Shown here: positions 1 through 7,973 of the stretch, piece after piece
Layout: every line of letters begins with the position of its first letter
Numbering within the stretch: the stretch's first letter is position 1
NCBI RefSeq assembly: GCF_001515525.1
Contig: NZ_BCNQ01000047.1
Coordinates: 1-35,222 of the forward strand
Direction of reading: 5' to 3'
DNA length: 35,222 nucleotides
From: Piscicoccus intestinalis NBRC 104926
GTDB lineage: Bacteria > Actinomycetota > Actinomycetes > Actinomycetales > Dermatophilaceae
Translations under genes and position numbers: made by a program
Notes under the pieces: model-generated
Told to the model about the DNA's origin: nothing
The model's input: the letters and a program-made list of their open reading frames with translations, nothing else
Database searches by the model: none

Positions 1-344
1 CGCTGCGCGCGGGACTCGACCGCGGCACCCCCTACGACCGCGACGTCGCCGCGACCCCGACCTTCGCCGTCGGCGACGAGGTGCGCACCCGCAACGACCA
101 CCCGCGCGGCCACACCCGCGTGCCCCGCTACGCGCGCGGTCACCTCGGCCGCGTCGTCGCCGTGCGCGGCCCGTTCGTCGTTGCCGAGCGCAACGCGGTG
201 CCGGCGGGAACGCCCGCCCCGGGCGAGGCCGACTGGCTGTACACGGTCGAGTTCGACGCGGCGACGCTGTGGGGCGCCGACGCCGACCCGACCAGCTCGG
301 TGACCATCGACGCCTGGCAGCACTCGCTGGAGCCGGTGTCGTGA
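1..344 (+). CDS. nthB: Nitrile hydratase beta subunit, C-terminal part (5' end outside window)
   Basis: The open frame enters at base 3 and ends at TGA 342-344; the start lies before the window. The visible 113 residues match the C-terminal beta-barrel domain of nitrile hydratase beta chains: a GDEVRTRN strand, then GHTRVPRYARG, then WLYTVEFDAATLWG, and a final acidic/aromatic tail (IDAWQHSLEPV). With the alpha chain this subunit forms the cytoplasmic Fe- or Co-enzyme that hydrates nitriles to amides. The alpha gene is not visible and would be expected just upstream. The stop overlaps the next gene's GTG, which fits translational coupling to the accessory protein. Thiocyanate hydrolase subunits share this domain and cannot be excluded from a fragment. 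Confidence 0.85.
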   Translation, partial: LRAGLDRGTPYDRDVAATPTFAVGDEVRTRNDHPRGHTRVPRYARGHLGRVVAVRGPFVVAERNAVPAGTPAPGEADWLYTVEFDAATLWGADADPTSSVTIDAWQHSLEPVS

Positions 345-772
345 TCCCCGCCCCCACGCTGGCGCAGGTGCTGGCCGCCAACCCGGGCCTGCCCGCCCCG
401 CCCGACGGCCGCACCGGCTTCGCCGAGCCCTGGCAGGCGACGGTCTTCGCCATGACCGTGCACCTGGCCGACCGCGGCGTGTTCACGTGGGCCCAGTGGG
501 CCGCCGCCCTCGGGAACCGTCTGCGATCTCAGCCGACGACCGACCCGACCGGCCCGACCGGCAACGGCCCGACCGTCGACGACGCGACCCGTTATGACGC
601 GGCGGGCTACTTCGAGGCGTGGGAAGCCGCGCTCTCCGATCTCCTGACGGAGCTCGGACTCGTGGAACCCGGGGTCATCGACCGCACCGAACGCGCCTGG
701 CACGCTGCCGCGGCCCGCACCCCGCACGGCCGGCCCATCGAGCTGCCGCCCGACCCGCCCTCCGGCGCCTGA
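341..772 (+). CDS. Nitrile hydratase accessory/activator protein
   Basis: A 143-residue protein starting at GTG 341, which overlaps the stop of the beta-subunit gene (GTGA). An upstream in-frame start at 269 would lie inside nthB and is less likely. It carries the signature of the nitrile hydratase accessory family, which resembles the beta-subunit N-terminal domain: FAEPWQATVFAMTVHLADRG, then FTWAQWAAALG, then YFEAWEAALSDLL, and the end motif TPHGRPIEL. Family members deliver metal or help mature the alpha subunit. The coupling to nthB supports that role here. The Pro/Thr-rich stretch at about residues 65-80 (TDPTGPTGNGPT) looks like a flexible linker. No further nitrile-pathway gene such as an amidase follows directly. 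Confidence 0.85.
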   Translation: MIPAPTLAQVLAANPGLPAPPDGRTGFAEPWQATVFAMTVHLADRGVFTWAQWAAALGNRLRSQPTTDPTGPTGNGPTVDDATRYDAAGYFEAWEAALSDLLTELGLVEPGVIDRTERAWHAAAARTPHGRPIELPPDPPSGA

Positions 773-782
773 CCGGCCGCCG

Positions 783-900
783 CTGGGCCACAAGGGGACC
801 ACGGAACCGGCCGCAGGAGGGGGCCAGACGGCCACTGAGGGGCCACCGACCGCAACCGACCGCCACCGACGGCCACCAAGGGCCACTGACGGGCCATTGG
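783..900. repeat. GGCCAC-rich degenerate repeats after the nitrile hydratase genes
   Basis: The gap 773-1144 (372 bp) between the accessory gene and merR has no convincing gene. Its first part repeats the word GGCCAC, for example at 787, 830, 841, 871 and 881. A longer near-copy, GGCCACTGANGGGCCA, occurs at 830 and 881. The rest of the gap holds repeat-family copy 1 and the start of a 13-bp tandem array. No intrinsic terminator with a T-run was found. Confidence 0.5.
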
Positions 901-936
901 CGCGCGCTCACCGCCGACTCGTCGGTCGGCCGGACG

Positions 937-1070
937 GTCGTTGCGGCGAAGGGATTCGCCGAAACGACTATCGCAACCGGCCCCGGAAGCACGCCACGAC
1001 CGCAAACCCGCAGGTCACAGCCTTGAGGTCGATCAGGGCCCCAGAACGGGATCGTCGTTACGGCGATTCC
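937..1070 (+). repeat. Dispersed ~115-bp palindromic element, copy 1
   Basis: Core element 955-1070. The left arm holds TTCGCCGAAACGACTATCGC and the right arm, ATCGTCGTTACGGCGATTCC, is its imperfect reverse complement. The central core CCGCAGGTCA is at 1008-1017, with 53 bp to each end. An extra partial arm at 937-950 (GTCGTTGCGGCGAA) can pair with 955-968 around a 4-nt loop, making a strong local hairpin. Four similar elements occur elsewhere in this window, all between genes. No transposase is associated. Confidence 0.75.
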
Positions 1071-1112
1071 TCCGCCGAGCCTCGGCCAGGGCCCAGCGTC
1101 CGGGGCTCCACC

Positions 1113-1203
1113 GGGCGCTCACCCAGCGCGCTCACCCAGCGCGCTCACCCAGGGCGCTCCCCCAGGGCGCTCCCCCAGGGCGCTCCCCCAGGGCGCTCCT
1201 CGG
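1113..1203. repeat. 13-bp tandem array, 7 units, overlapping the merR 3' end
   Basis: Seven consecutive 13-bp units of the form GGGCGCTCMCCCA, the last one degenerate. Units 1-3 end in CTCACCCA and units 4-6 in CTCCCCCA, so two unit types have expanded separately. Because 13 is not a multiple of three, each added unit shifts the frame. On the minus strand the array supplies the last codons and the stop of the MerR gene. Confidence 0.85.
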
Positions 1204-1852
1204 CGGCGCCGCCGGCGCCTCCACCCGCGGCGTGGTGCCGACTCACCGAGGTGTGCTGGTGTGCGAGCCGGCGCAGCGCGGCGAGCACCGGGTCGAGGAG
1301 CACGGTGCCGAGGATGACCTGCCGCACCGCCGCCTGGGGCTGGCCGGGCACGGTGTCGACGTCGATGGCCGCGATCTGCTCGACGGCGTCGGCGTAGGCG
1401 TCCATCCGCTCCTCGTCCAGGCCGATCCCGGCGTCGTCGCAGGCCCGCCAGGCCCGGTCCAGCTCCGCGACGACGGGGTCGCCCGGATCGTCGGGGGCCA
1501 CCAGCCACCCCCGCTGGGTCAGCCACCGGCCCGCCCGCGTCTGGCGCCGATCAGGCGGCGGGTCGGTCGGCTCGTCGCCGCCGTACAGCGACTGCTGCGC
1601 GGCAGCGAGTACCCCGAGCCGCTCGGCCTGCGGGTCGTCGATGGTGGCGAGCACCCGACCCACCGCGGCGAGGCTCAGCCCCCCGACCTCGTGCAGCGCC
1701 CGCACGAGGCGCACCCGCTCGACGTGGCCGTCGTCGTACTCGGCCTGGGTCCGCGACGTCGCGCGGCCGGGGTGCAGCAGCCCCTCGCGCAGGTAGTACT
1801 TCAACGTCGCCACCGGCACCCCGGTGGCCTGCGCCAGACCCGCCATCCGCAT
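1145..1852 (-). CDS. MerR-family transcriptional regulator
   Basis: A 235-residue regulator. The start is ATG at 1852, because a GGGAGG ribosome-binding site lies 8 nt upstream; the frame stays open to 1900. The N-terminal winged helix-turn-helix is clear (MAGLAQATGVPVATLKYYLREGLL, with the usual KYYLREGLL turn), followed by the dimerisation helix region (VRLVRALHEVGGLSLAAVGRVL). The C-terminal effector part is not recognised. The last ~25 residues are Gly/Pro/Ala-rich and encoded by a 13-bp tandem array, so the natural end may have been lost or extended. It is divergent from the DUF4188 gene at 1931 across a short shared promoter region, the usual MerR arrangement, so it probably controls that gene and itself. 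Confidence 0.8.
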   Translation of the reverse strand: MRMAGLAQATGVPVATLKYYLREGLLHPGRATSRTQAEYDDGHVERVRLVRALHEVGGLSLAAVGRVLATIDDPQAERLGVLAAAQQSLYGGDEPTDPPPDRRQTRAGRWLTQRGWLVAPDDPGDPVVAELDRAWRACDDAGIGLDEERMDAYADAVEQIAAIDVDTVPGQPQAAVRQVILGTVLLDPVLAALRRLAHQHTSVSRHHAAGGGAGGAAEERPGGAPWGSALGERPG

Positions 1853-1870
1853 GCCCCGAACCTCCCTGTC

Positions 1871-1917
1871 TTGACAATGGAGACTAGCACTATCCAACAT
1901 TGGGGAGTCACACTATC
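1871..1917. promoter_or_regulatory. Divergent merR/DUF4188 control region with direct repeats
   Basis: The 78-bp gap between the two divergent starts is unusually AT-rich for this window. It contains TTGACA (1871-1876, a -35 candidate for the plus strand) and two direct copies of CACTATC at 1888-1894 and 1911-1917, each preceded by a GAGACT/GAGTC-like word. The 23-bp spacing is about two helical turns, so this could be the MerR binding region. A -10 with normal spacing was not found, and MerR promoters often have odd spacing. Confidence 0.45.
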
Positions 1918-1930
1918 TAAGTGATCGGGG

Positions 1931-2464
1931 ATGACCATGGAACGGCACACGCACGCTCACGACGGCGGCCTCGTCGTCTTCCACATCGGGATGACGATCC
2001 GCAAGCCGCACCGTCCGGACCAGTGGCTGCCGGTGCTCACGGCGATGCCGCCCATGCTCGCCGAGCTGGAGCGCAACAAGGCCGAGGCCGCCCGCGGCGA
2101 GGCGACCGACCTCGGCTTCCTCGGTGCGGAAACCCTGCTCGGCGGCAAGGGCCCGTGGGTGGTGCAGTACTGGCGCAGCGTCGAGCAGCTGTACGCCTAC
2201 GCCTCCCTGGGCGACCGGGCGCACGTGCCGGCGTGGCGGGCCTTCAACAAGGCCGCCCGCGCGCACCCCGAGGCGGTCGGCATCTGGCACGAGACGTTCG
2301 TCGTGCCCCCGGGCGGCGTCGAGACGATCTACGCCAACGGCGCTCGCATCGGGTTGGGCGCCGCCACCGGCACCGTGCCCGCGCAGCATCGCGGCCGCGC
2401 GGCCCGCGACCGCCTCGGCAGCACGATCTCGGCCGAGGCCTCCGCCCAGGCCGCGCACGTCTGA
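1931..2464 (+). CDS. DUF4188 (Af470-like monooxygenase fold) protein
   Basis: A 177-residue protein starting at ATG 1931 with GGGG just upstream; ATG 1937 is an alternative. It fits the DUF4188 family, related to small ABM-type monooxygenases. Visible features are the opening strand VVFHIGMTIRKPHRPDQW, the GFLGAETLLGG region, the paired-strand segment VVQYWRSVEQLYAYA, and WRAFNKAARAHPEAVGIWHE with the conserved IWHETF. No signal peptide or membrane segment is present. The divergent MerR gene is the likely regulator, so this may answer to a small toxic molecule. The substrate is unknown, and heme-free monooxygenase activity is only inferred from fold relatives. Confidence 0.75.
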   Translation: MTMERHTHAHDGGLVVFHIGMTIRKPHRPDQWLPVLTAMPPMLAELERNKAEAARGEATDLGFLGAETLLGGKGPWVVQYWRSVEQLYAYASLGDRAHVPAWRAFNKAARAHPEAVGIWHETFVVPPGGVETIYANGARIGLGAATGTVPAQHRGRAARDRLGSTISAEASAQAAHV

Positions 2465-2492
2465 GCACCCTGCGCGACCGGCCCGTGCCGGC

Positions 2493-3350
2493 TCAGCCGT
2501 CGAGTTCGGCCTCGGCGCGGGGCGCCACGTCTTTGAGCGCGACCCCGGACGTGCCGAGCTGCCGGGCGCCCGCGACGAGCGAGACGACGGTGCGCGCCGC
2601 GGCCTCGTAGGAGAGCCCGTCGGGCGGGTGCACGTTGGAGACGCAGTTGCGCCGGGAGTCGGGCAGGCCGGGCCGGGGGTCGTGGGTGAGGTAGACGCCG
2701 ACGCTCTCCGGCACCGAGAGCCCGGGCCGCTCGCCGATGACGACGAGCAGGGTGCGCACGCCGAGGGCGCGGGCCACGTGGTCGCCGAGCGCGACCCGGG
2801 CCTGGGTGGCGATGACGGGCGGGGCGACCGTCATCGCCCGCGGCAGCGCGCCGAGGATCGCCTCGCACAGGGCGGCGGCGTGGGCCTGCACGCCGCGCGG
2901 CGAGAGCCCGTCGGCCACGACGAGTCCGAGGTCGTAGCCGTCGAGGGCGTGCGCGCTCGACAGGTGGCTCAGGTCGGACGGCTCGCGTCCGAGGTCGGGC
3001 CGGCGCACGTAGGTGGCGCGGTCCTCGGCGCGGCTGCGCACGACCAGCGGGTTGCCGCAGCCCAATTCGGCCAGTTGTCGGTAGAGACGGTCGACGTCGA
3101 GGGGCTCGTGCACCGCGTCGCGCGCGGCCGCGTGCGCCGCCCGGAACTCCAGCAACGCCCCCGTGGAGACGGTGTCCCCGGTCCGCGGGAGACCGATCCG
3201 GGCCCGCGTCGTGGCCCGCAACCGGCTCCAGGGGTCGACGCGAGGATCGACGCGGGAGTCGGCGCGGGGTCCGACGGAGGTCAGGCCCCGGCGAGCCGCC
3301 GGGACCCGGGCCCCCGCCCGGCCCGACTCGCCGGCGCCTCCGGCGGTCAC
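2493..3350 (-). CDS. eutC: Ethanolamine ammonia-lyase small subunit
   Basis: A 285-residue small (light) chain of adenosylcobalamin-dependent ethanolamine ammonia-lyase, which with EutB splits ethanolamine into acetaldehyde and ammonia. The start is GTG 3350, overlapping the eutB stop (GTGA), so the pair is translationally coupled. Family signatures are RIGLPRTGDTVSTGALLEFR, VVRSRAEDRATYVRRPDLG, LVVADGLSPRGVQAHA, LVVIGERPGLSVPESVG and the late NCVSNVHPPDGLSYEAA. The N-terminal ~40 residues are low-complexity, with a SRVDPRVDP repeat, and poorly conserved. No aldehyde dehydrogenase or microcompartment gene lies nearby. Expression depends on the operon now separated from its 5' end by the inferred inversion. 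Confidence 0.93.
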   Translation of the reverse strand: MTAGGAGESGRAGARVPAARRGLTSVGPRADSRVDPRVDPWSRLRATTRARIGLPRTGDTVSTGALLEFRAAHAAARDAVHEPLDVDRLYRQLAELGCGNPLVVRSRAEDRATYVRRPDLGREPSDLSHLSSAHALDGYDLGLVVADGLSPRGVQAHAAALCEAILGALPRAMTVAPPVIATQARVALGDHVARALGVRTLLVVIGERPGLSVPESVGVYLTHDPRPGLPDSRRNCVSNVHPPDGLSYEAAARTVVSLVAGARQLGTSGVALKDVAPRAEAELDG

Positions 3351-4774
3351 GAGCGCCCCGCGGCCGGCGCGTCGGTGAGCGAGCGCAGCGGGGAGCGGTC
3401 GAGCCGCACGGGCGTCGAGAAGCCGCGTTCGTCGACGAGGCCGAGGCCGAGCAGCCACGCCTCGAATTCGGGCGCGGGTCGCAGCCCGAGGGTGCGTCGC
3501 GCGTAGAGGGCGTCGTGGAACGACAGGCTCTGGTAACCGAGCATGACGTCGTCGGCGCCGGGCACCGTGATGACGAACGCGGTGCCGGCGGCGGCCAGCA
3601 GGGTGAGCAGGGTGTCCATGTCGTCGGAGTCGGCGTCGGCGTGGTTGGTGTAGCAGACGTCGACGCCCATCGGCAGCCCGAGGAGGCGGCCGCAGAAGTT
3701 GTCCTCGAGCCCCGCGCGCACGATCTGCTTGCCGTCGGCGAGGTACTCCGGGCCGATGAAGCCGACGACGGTGTTGACGAGCAGCGGGTCGAAAGCACGG
3801 GCGACGCCGTAGGCGCGGGCCTCGAGGGTCTGCTGGTCGACGGGCCGCCCGTCCTTGCCCAGGTGCGCACCCGCCGACAGCGCCGAGCCCTGACCGGTCT
3901 CGAAGTACATGACGTTCTCGCCGACGGTGCCCCGCCGCAGCGACCGCCCGGCCGCGTTCGCCTCGGCGAGCATCGACAGCTCGACCCCGAACCCCGCGTT
4001 GGCGCTCTGGGTGCCGGCGATCGACTGGAACACCAGGTCGACGGGGGCGCCCGCCTCGATGAGCCCGATCGTCGTCGTCACGTGGGTGAGCACACAGGAT
4101 TGTGTGGGGATGTCGTAGGTCGTGCGGACGTCGTCGAGCAGCGTCAGCAGGTCGGCGGTGACCTGCGGGGAGTCGCCCGCGGGGTTGATCCCGACGACCG
4201 CGTCGCCGGCGCCGAGCAGCAGCCCGTCGAGCACGGCGGCCGCGACCCCGCGCTCGTCGTCGGTCGGGTGGTTGGGCTGCAGCCGGGTGGCCAGCCGCCC
4301 CGGTAAGCCGATCGTCGTGCGGAACGCGCTCGTCACGGGCACCGCGCGGGCGACCGCGATGAGGTCCTGGTTGCGCATGAGCTTGCTGACCGCGGCGACC
4401 ATCTCGGGAGTCAGCCCGGTCGCCACGGCGGCGAGCCGCTCGCCGCCGTCGGGGGCGACGACCATCGCGAGCAGCCAATCGCGCAATCCGCCGACGGTCA
4501 GCGACCGCACGGGCTCGAACGCGAGCGGGTCGTGGCCGGTGAGGATGAGCCGGGTGACGTCGTCGAGCTCGGCGGGCACGAGATCCTCGTCGAGGAACGT
4601 CTCCAGCGGCACCCCGGCCAGCGCGGCCGCGGCCGCGACCCGCTCGGTCTCCGATTCGGCGGCGCACCCGGCGAGTTCGTCGCCGGACCGCTGCGGCGTC
4701 GCCTTGGCCATGAGGTCGACCAGGCCGTGGAAGGTGAAGGTGCGACCACCGATCGTCTCGGTGTACGTGCTCAC
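3347..4774 (-). CDS. eutB: Ethanolamine ammonia-lyase large subunit
   Basis: A 475-residue large chain forming the TIM-barrel active site of ethanolamine ammonia-lyase. The start is GTG 4774, overlapping the TGA of the permease gene. Conserved segments are KLMRNQDLIAVARAV, the RLQPNHPTDD motif, GDAVVGINPAGDSP, HVTTTIGLIEAGAPVDLVFQ followed by SIAGTQSANAGFGV, FETGQGSALSAGAHLG, VVGFIGPEYLADGKQI, and LPMGVDVCYTNHADADSDDM. The frame is intact and of normal length. Gene order is permease-eutB-eutC. The enzyme needs adenosylcobalamin, but no reactivase (eutA) is visible in the window. Confidence 0.95.
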   Translation of the reverse strand: MSTYTETIGGRTFTFHGLVDLMAKATPQRSGDELAGCAAESETERVAAAAALAGVPLETFLDEDLVPAELDDVTRLILTGHDPLAFEPVRSLTVGGLRDWLLAMVVAPDGGERLAAVATGLTPEMVAAVSKLMRNQDLIAVARAVPVTSAFRTTIGLPGRLATRLQPNHPTDDERGVAAAVLDGLLLGAGDAVVGINPAGDSPQVTADLLTLLDDVRTTYDIPTQSCVLTHVTTTIGLIEAGAPVDLVFQSIAGTQSANAGFGVELSMLAEANAAGRSLRRGTVGENVMYFETGQGSALSAGAHLGKDGRPVDQQTLEARAYGVARAFDPLLVNTVVGFIGPEYLADGKQIVRAGLEDNFCGRLLGLPMGVDVCYTNHADADSDDMDTLLTLLAAAGTAFVITVPGADDVMLGYQSLSFHDALYARRTLGLRPAPEFEAWLLGLGLVDERGFSTPVRLDRSPLRSLTDAPAAGRS

Positions 4775-6105
4775 GACAAATCTGCCTCCGCCCGGTCGAG
4801 CATCGCGAACTCCTCGTCGGGGCTGGCCGCGACGAGGCGGTGCCGGCTGTAGAGCCCGAAGTAGACCATGAAGGCAACGAAGACCGCCAGGGTCCAGCCC
4901 GCAGCGACCGGGTCGACGAGGAACGTGCCGATGACGGCGACAACCGCGACGGCCAGCGCGACCGAGGTCGTCACGACGCCGCCGGGAGTGCGGTACGGGC
5001 GGCGCATTCCCGGCTCGCGGACCCGCAGCGTGATGTGGCTGACCATCATCAGCACGTAGCTGACGGCGGCCCTGAAGACGGCCATGTTCAGCAGCATGGC
5101 ACCCTGACCGGTCAGGCTCAGGGCGAACCCGACCAGACCGGGCACGACGAGTGCGAGCGTGGGGGTGCGGCGTTGGTTGACGACGCTCAGTGAGGTCGGC
5201 AGGTAGCCGGCGCGGGAGAGCGCGAAGGTCTGCCGCGAGTAGGCGTACATGATCGAGAAGAAGCTGGCCACGAGACCGGCGAGCCCGATGTAGTTGACGA
5301 CGGTGGCGGCGGTGCCGGTGCCGAGGGCCTCGACGAGTGGGTTGCCGGAGCCGGCGAGCGCGGCGGCCCCGTGGGCGCCGGTGGCGAGGACGAGCACGGT
5401 GGCGCCGGTGACGACCAGCACGAGCATCGCGGCGATGATCCCGCGCGGCACGTCGCGCTCGGGGTCGGTGGCCTCCTCGGCCGCCAGCGGAACCCCCTCT
5501 ATGGCCAGGAAGAACCAGATGGCGAACGGCAGCGCCGCCCACACCCCGAGCCAGCCGTTCGGCAGCCACAGGGAGGCGCCGGCGGCGGCGGTGTCGACCG
5601 GCAGGTCGACGAGGTTAACGGGGTCGAAGAGGCCGACGGCGGCGACGGCGAAAACGATCAGGCCGACGAGGGCGACGACGGTGATGGCGGCCATCATCGT
5701 CAGGGCCTCCCCGGCGCCGGACAGATGAATGGCGATGAACACCAGATAGACGGCCAGGTAGACGGGCCAGCCGTCGGTGATGCCGAACAGCCCGAGCGAC
5801 TCGACGTAGGCGCCGATGAAGGTGGCGATCGCGGCCGGCGCGATCGTGTACTCGATGAGGATCGCGGTGCCGGTGGCGAAGCCGCCCCACGGTCCGAGCG
5901 CGCGGCGCGCGAAGGTGTAACCGCCTCCGGCGGCCGGCAGCGCCGAACTCATCTCGGCCATGCCCAGCACCATGGCCAGGTACATGCCGGCCACGACGAC
6001 GAACGCGATCGCCAGGCCGCCGAAGCCGCCTTCGCCGAGACCGCCGTTCCAGCCGGCGTAGTCGCCGGAGATGACGTAGCTGACTCCCAGGCCCGCGAGC
6101 AGGAC
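4771..6105 (-). pseudogene. eat: Ethanolamine permease, body lacking its N-terminus (split by inversion)
   Basis: About 444 codons of an APC-superfamily ethanolamine permease, from VLLAGLGVSYVISGDYAGWN to the end, including GMAEMSSALPAAGGGYTFAR and the IEGVPLAAEEATDPERDVPRG helix junction. Roughly eleven membrane helices are visible. Upstream of codon GTC 6105-6103 the frame stays open to 6279 but no longer resembles the family: it becomes an Arg/Cys-rich run antisense to the GNAT start. The missing first segment (DKRTLKKGAAGWLV) is found at 12109-12219 on the opposite strand. The two parts total about 481 residues, normal for this family. As it stands the product would lack the cytoplasmic N-terminus and the start of helix 1. 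Confidence 0.85.
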
Positions 6106-6186
6106 GGCACAACACCGGCACGACGACCGGTACGACACCGCCCACAGCGGCCGCCATTCGTCCGCTGGGCGTGCTGTGCTCGGTGC

Positions 6187-6795
6187 ATGAGCACTCCGAC
6201 GTGGCGCACGCACCCGGTGACGCCGGAACGGTTCGACGACTTCGCCGACGTCGTCAACCCCAACCGCCGCGAGAACCACTGCTGGTGCCTGTCACACCGA
6301 CTGCGCGTCAAGGACATCGAGGCCTTGGGGGCCGCCACCCCGGGAGACGGTGGGGCGCGGGAGCGGGCGATGCGGGCCCTGTGCGCCAAGGAGATCCCGC
6401 CGGGGGTCGTCACCTACCGCGACGGCACCCCGGTCGGCTGGTGCCACGTCTCGCCGCGCGCGGACATCCCGAGACTGACAGCCTCCCGACTCATCCGGCC
6501 GATCGACGACGTGCCGGTGTGGAGCGTCATCTGCCTCGTCGTGCGGGGCGGCCAGCGCAAGCAGGGCGTCACCGGTCACCTCATCGCCGGGGCCGTCGAG
6601 TGGGCGCGCTCGCAGGGCGCGCCCGCCGTGGAGGCCTACCCGGTCGACCCGCCGGGGCGGATGGACACGACGATGGCGTTCGTCGGCACCCGCGCGATGT
6701 TCGAGCACGCTGGCTTCGAGGTCGTCGGCACCACCGACGCCGTCGCGAGCAAGATGCCGCGGCTCGTCATGCGCCGCGACCTGCGGGCGAGCTAG
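6187..6795 (+). CDS. GNAT-family N-acetyltransferase
   Basis: A 202-residue protein with start ATG 6187 (the frame is open further upstream, but that part is antisense to the permease). It has the GNAT acetyl-CoA fold: strand pair TPVGWCHVSPRAD, then VICLVVRGGQRKQGVTGHL as the beta4/alpha3 pyrophosphate-binding loop (Q/R-x-x-G-x-G/A variant), and a C-terminal GTRAMFEHAGFEVVG typical of the last helix and strand. The N-terminal HCWCLSHRL cysteine pair is seen in an actinobacterial subgroup of unknown substrate. It lies just inside the left end of the inferred inverted segment and is convergent with the Rieske gene, with 12 bp between the stops. The substrate cannot be predicted. Confidence 0.8.
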   Translation: MSTPTWRTHPVTPERFDDFADVVNPNRRENHCWCLSHRLRVKDIEALGAATPGDGGARERAMRALCAKEIPPGVVTYRDGTPVGWCHVSPRADIPRLTASRLIRPIDDVPVWSVICLVVRGGQRKQGVTGHLIAGAVEWARSQGAPAVEAYPVDPPGRMDTTMAFVGTRAMFEHAGFEVVGTTDAVASKMPRLVMRRDLRAS

Positions 6796-6807
6796 CGCAC
6801 GCCCGGC

Positions 6808-7833
6808 TCAACGACCCCCAGCCTCGCCGGAGCCGGCGCGGGCGGCCGAGGCGGGAGGCGCACCAGGCGCGGGAGGCGCCGCGCTCGACCCCTTGAGCTC
6901 GCGCAGGTACCAGCTGCGGAACTCCAGGGTCGGCCGGTCGGTGCGCACCGACTTCTCGTGCTTGCCCGGGGGCACCTCCACGGGGTCGGAGGACTCCACG
7001 ACCGCGCGGTCCTGATGCAGGATGAACACGTTGAGCCGGTCGAGCGCCGGTGAGGCCAGCGGGTTTCGGCTGAAGTTGCGGGCGGTGACCAGCAGCATCC
7101 GCACCCGGCCCGGCTCCGCGGGGATGCAGTAGGTCTGGATGCGCATCATCCGCGGCTCGGGCGCGACGTCGAGGATCATCGAGTTCGGCCGCAGCCAGCG
7201 CAGCCACGCCGACGGCTCGTGGTCGTCGAGCTGGGCGCCGAAGCGGAACCCCTGCGCGGTGTCGGTGAGGTCGAAGATCAGCCGCGACGACCGGGTCGCC
7301 TTCGCCCGCACGAACCGGCCGATGGTGTTGCGGTGCACGAACGGCAGGTGCGGGTAGTCGAGCATGTTCTCCATCGCCCGGGTCCAGTGCGCGTCCCATT
7401 CCTCGTGGTAGTAGAACCGCGTCAGCTGCTCGGCGCCCTCGTCGTCGCGCAGATGCTCGGGCAGGTACGGCTCGGTCTGCGGGTCGAATCCCGTGTACAC
7501 CCAGAGCATCCCGCCGAGCTCGCGGTGCGGCACGGCGGTCGCGCCCAGGCGCTCGCGGGGGGCCTGCGGGTTGAACGGCACGTACGCGCAGGCGCCGTCG
7601 GTGCCGAACTCCCAGCCGTGGAACTTGCACGCCAGCCCGCCCTCGCGCGTGCGGCTGCCCAGCGCCAGGGAGACCGACCGGTGCGGGCAGCGGTCCAGCA
7701 GCACCGCCGCGCGGCCGGCGTTGTCGCGCCACACGACGAGCGCCTCACCGGCCACCACCACCCGGCGCGGCTTGGCGCGTACGTCGCTGCTCGGCAGCAC
7801 GGGGGTCCACTGGTCGGCGAAGTCGGCGAACAT
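6808..7833 (-). CDS. Rieske [2Fe-2S] oxygenase, PaO/VanA-like
   Basis: A 341-residue oxygenase subunit starting at ATG 7833. The Rieske cluster motif is C49-x-H51 (CPHRSV) and C69-x2-H72 (CKFHGW). The mononuclear iron motif N156-x2-D159-x2-H162-x4-H167 appears as ENMLDYPHLPFVHRN. This arrangement fits single-component-type Rieske oxygenases of the pheophorbide a oxygenase / vanillate demethylase group. A reductase gene is not nearby. The C-terminal ~25 residues are an Ala/Pro/Gly-rich tail. A -10 hexamer TACGCT ends exactly 6 nt before the ATG, so the mRNA is probably leaderless. The substrate is unknown. Confidence 0.85.
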   Translation of the reverse strand: MFADFADQWTPVLPSSDVRAKPRRVVVAGEALVVWRDNAGRAAVLLDRCPHRSVSLALGSRTREGGLACKFHGWEFGTDGACAYVPFNPQAPRERLGATAVPHRELGGMLWVYTGFDPQTEPYLPEHLRDDEGAEQLTRFYYHEEWDAHWTRAMENMLDYPHLPFVHRNTIGRFVRAKATRSSRLIFDLTDTAQGFRFGAQLDDHEPSAWLRWLRPNSMILDVAPEPRMMRIQTYCIPAEPGRVRMLLVTARNFSRNPLASPALDRLNVFILHQDRAVVESSDPVEVPPGKHEKSVRTDRPTLEFRSWYLRELKGSSAAPPAPGAPPASAARAGSGEAGGR

Positions 7834-7839
7834 GACCCG

Positions 7840-7845
7840 AGCGTA
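7840..7845 (-). promoter_or_regulatory. Candidate -10 box for the Rieske gene (leaderless)
   Basis: TACGCT on the minus strand is followed by 6 nt and then ATG 7833. No Shine-Dalgarno sequence is present. The same geometry recurs at several genes in the window. Confidence 0.5.
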
Positions 7846-7878
7846 GGTCGCCGCGGCGCCGCCGCCCGCAGTCGTCGG

Positions 7879-7938
7879 AGTCGCCGGGAGTCGCCGGGAG
7901 TCGCCGGGAGTCGCCGGGAGTCGCCGGGAGTCGCCGGG
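7879..7938. repeat. 10-bp tandem repeat, 6 units
   Basis: Six perfect copies of AGTCGCCGGG, flanked by degenerate partial units on both sides (AGTCGTCGG at the left, AGTCGGCCGA at the right). The array lies between the Rieske gene (5' side) and the end of the membrane-protein gene, and just upstream of the Rieske -10 box. Copy number probably varies between strains. Confidence 0.9.
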
Positions 7939-7973
7939 AGTCGGCCGAGTGACCGGAGCCGGCAGCCCGCGCC

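Noticed and set aside
2329-3870. Long minus-strand open frame of 513 codons overlapping eutB and eutC
   Set aside because: Arg/Pro/Ala-rich shadow of the eutBC coding strand in a high-GC genome; no domain is recognisable.
4159-4168. TGACCTGCGG, matching the core of the dispersed repeat family
   Set aside because: It lies inside eutB, has no flanking arms, and is explained by codons of a conserved region.
5371-6186. Long plus-strand frame joined to the GNAT gene
   Set aside because: It is low-complexity (Gly/Asp/Arg) and antisense to the permease. The GNAT fold begins at ATG 6187.
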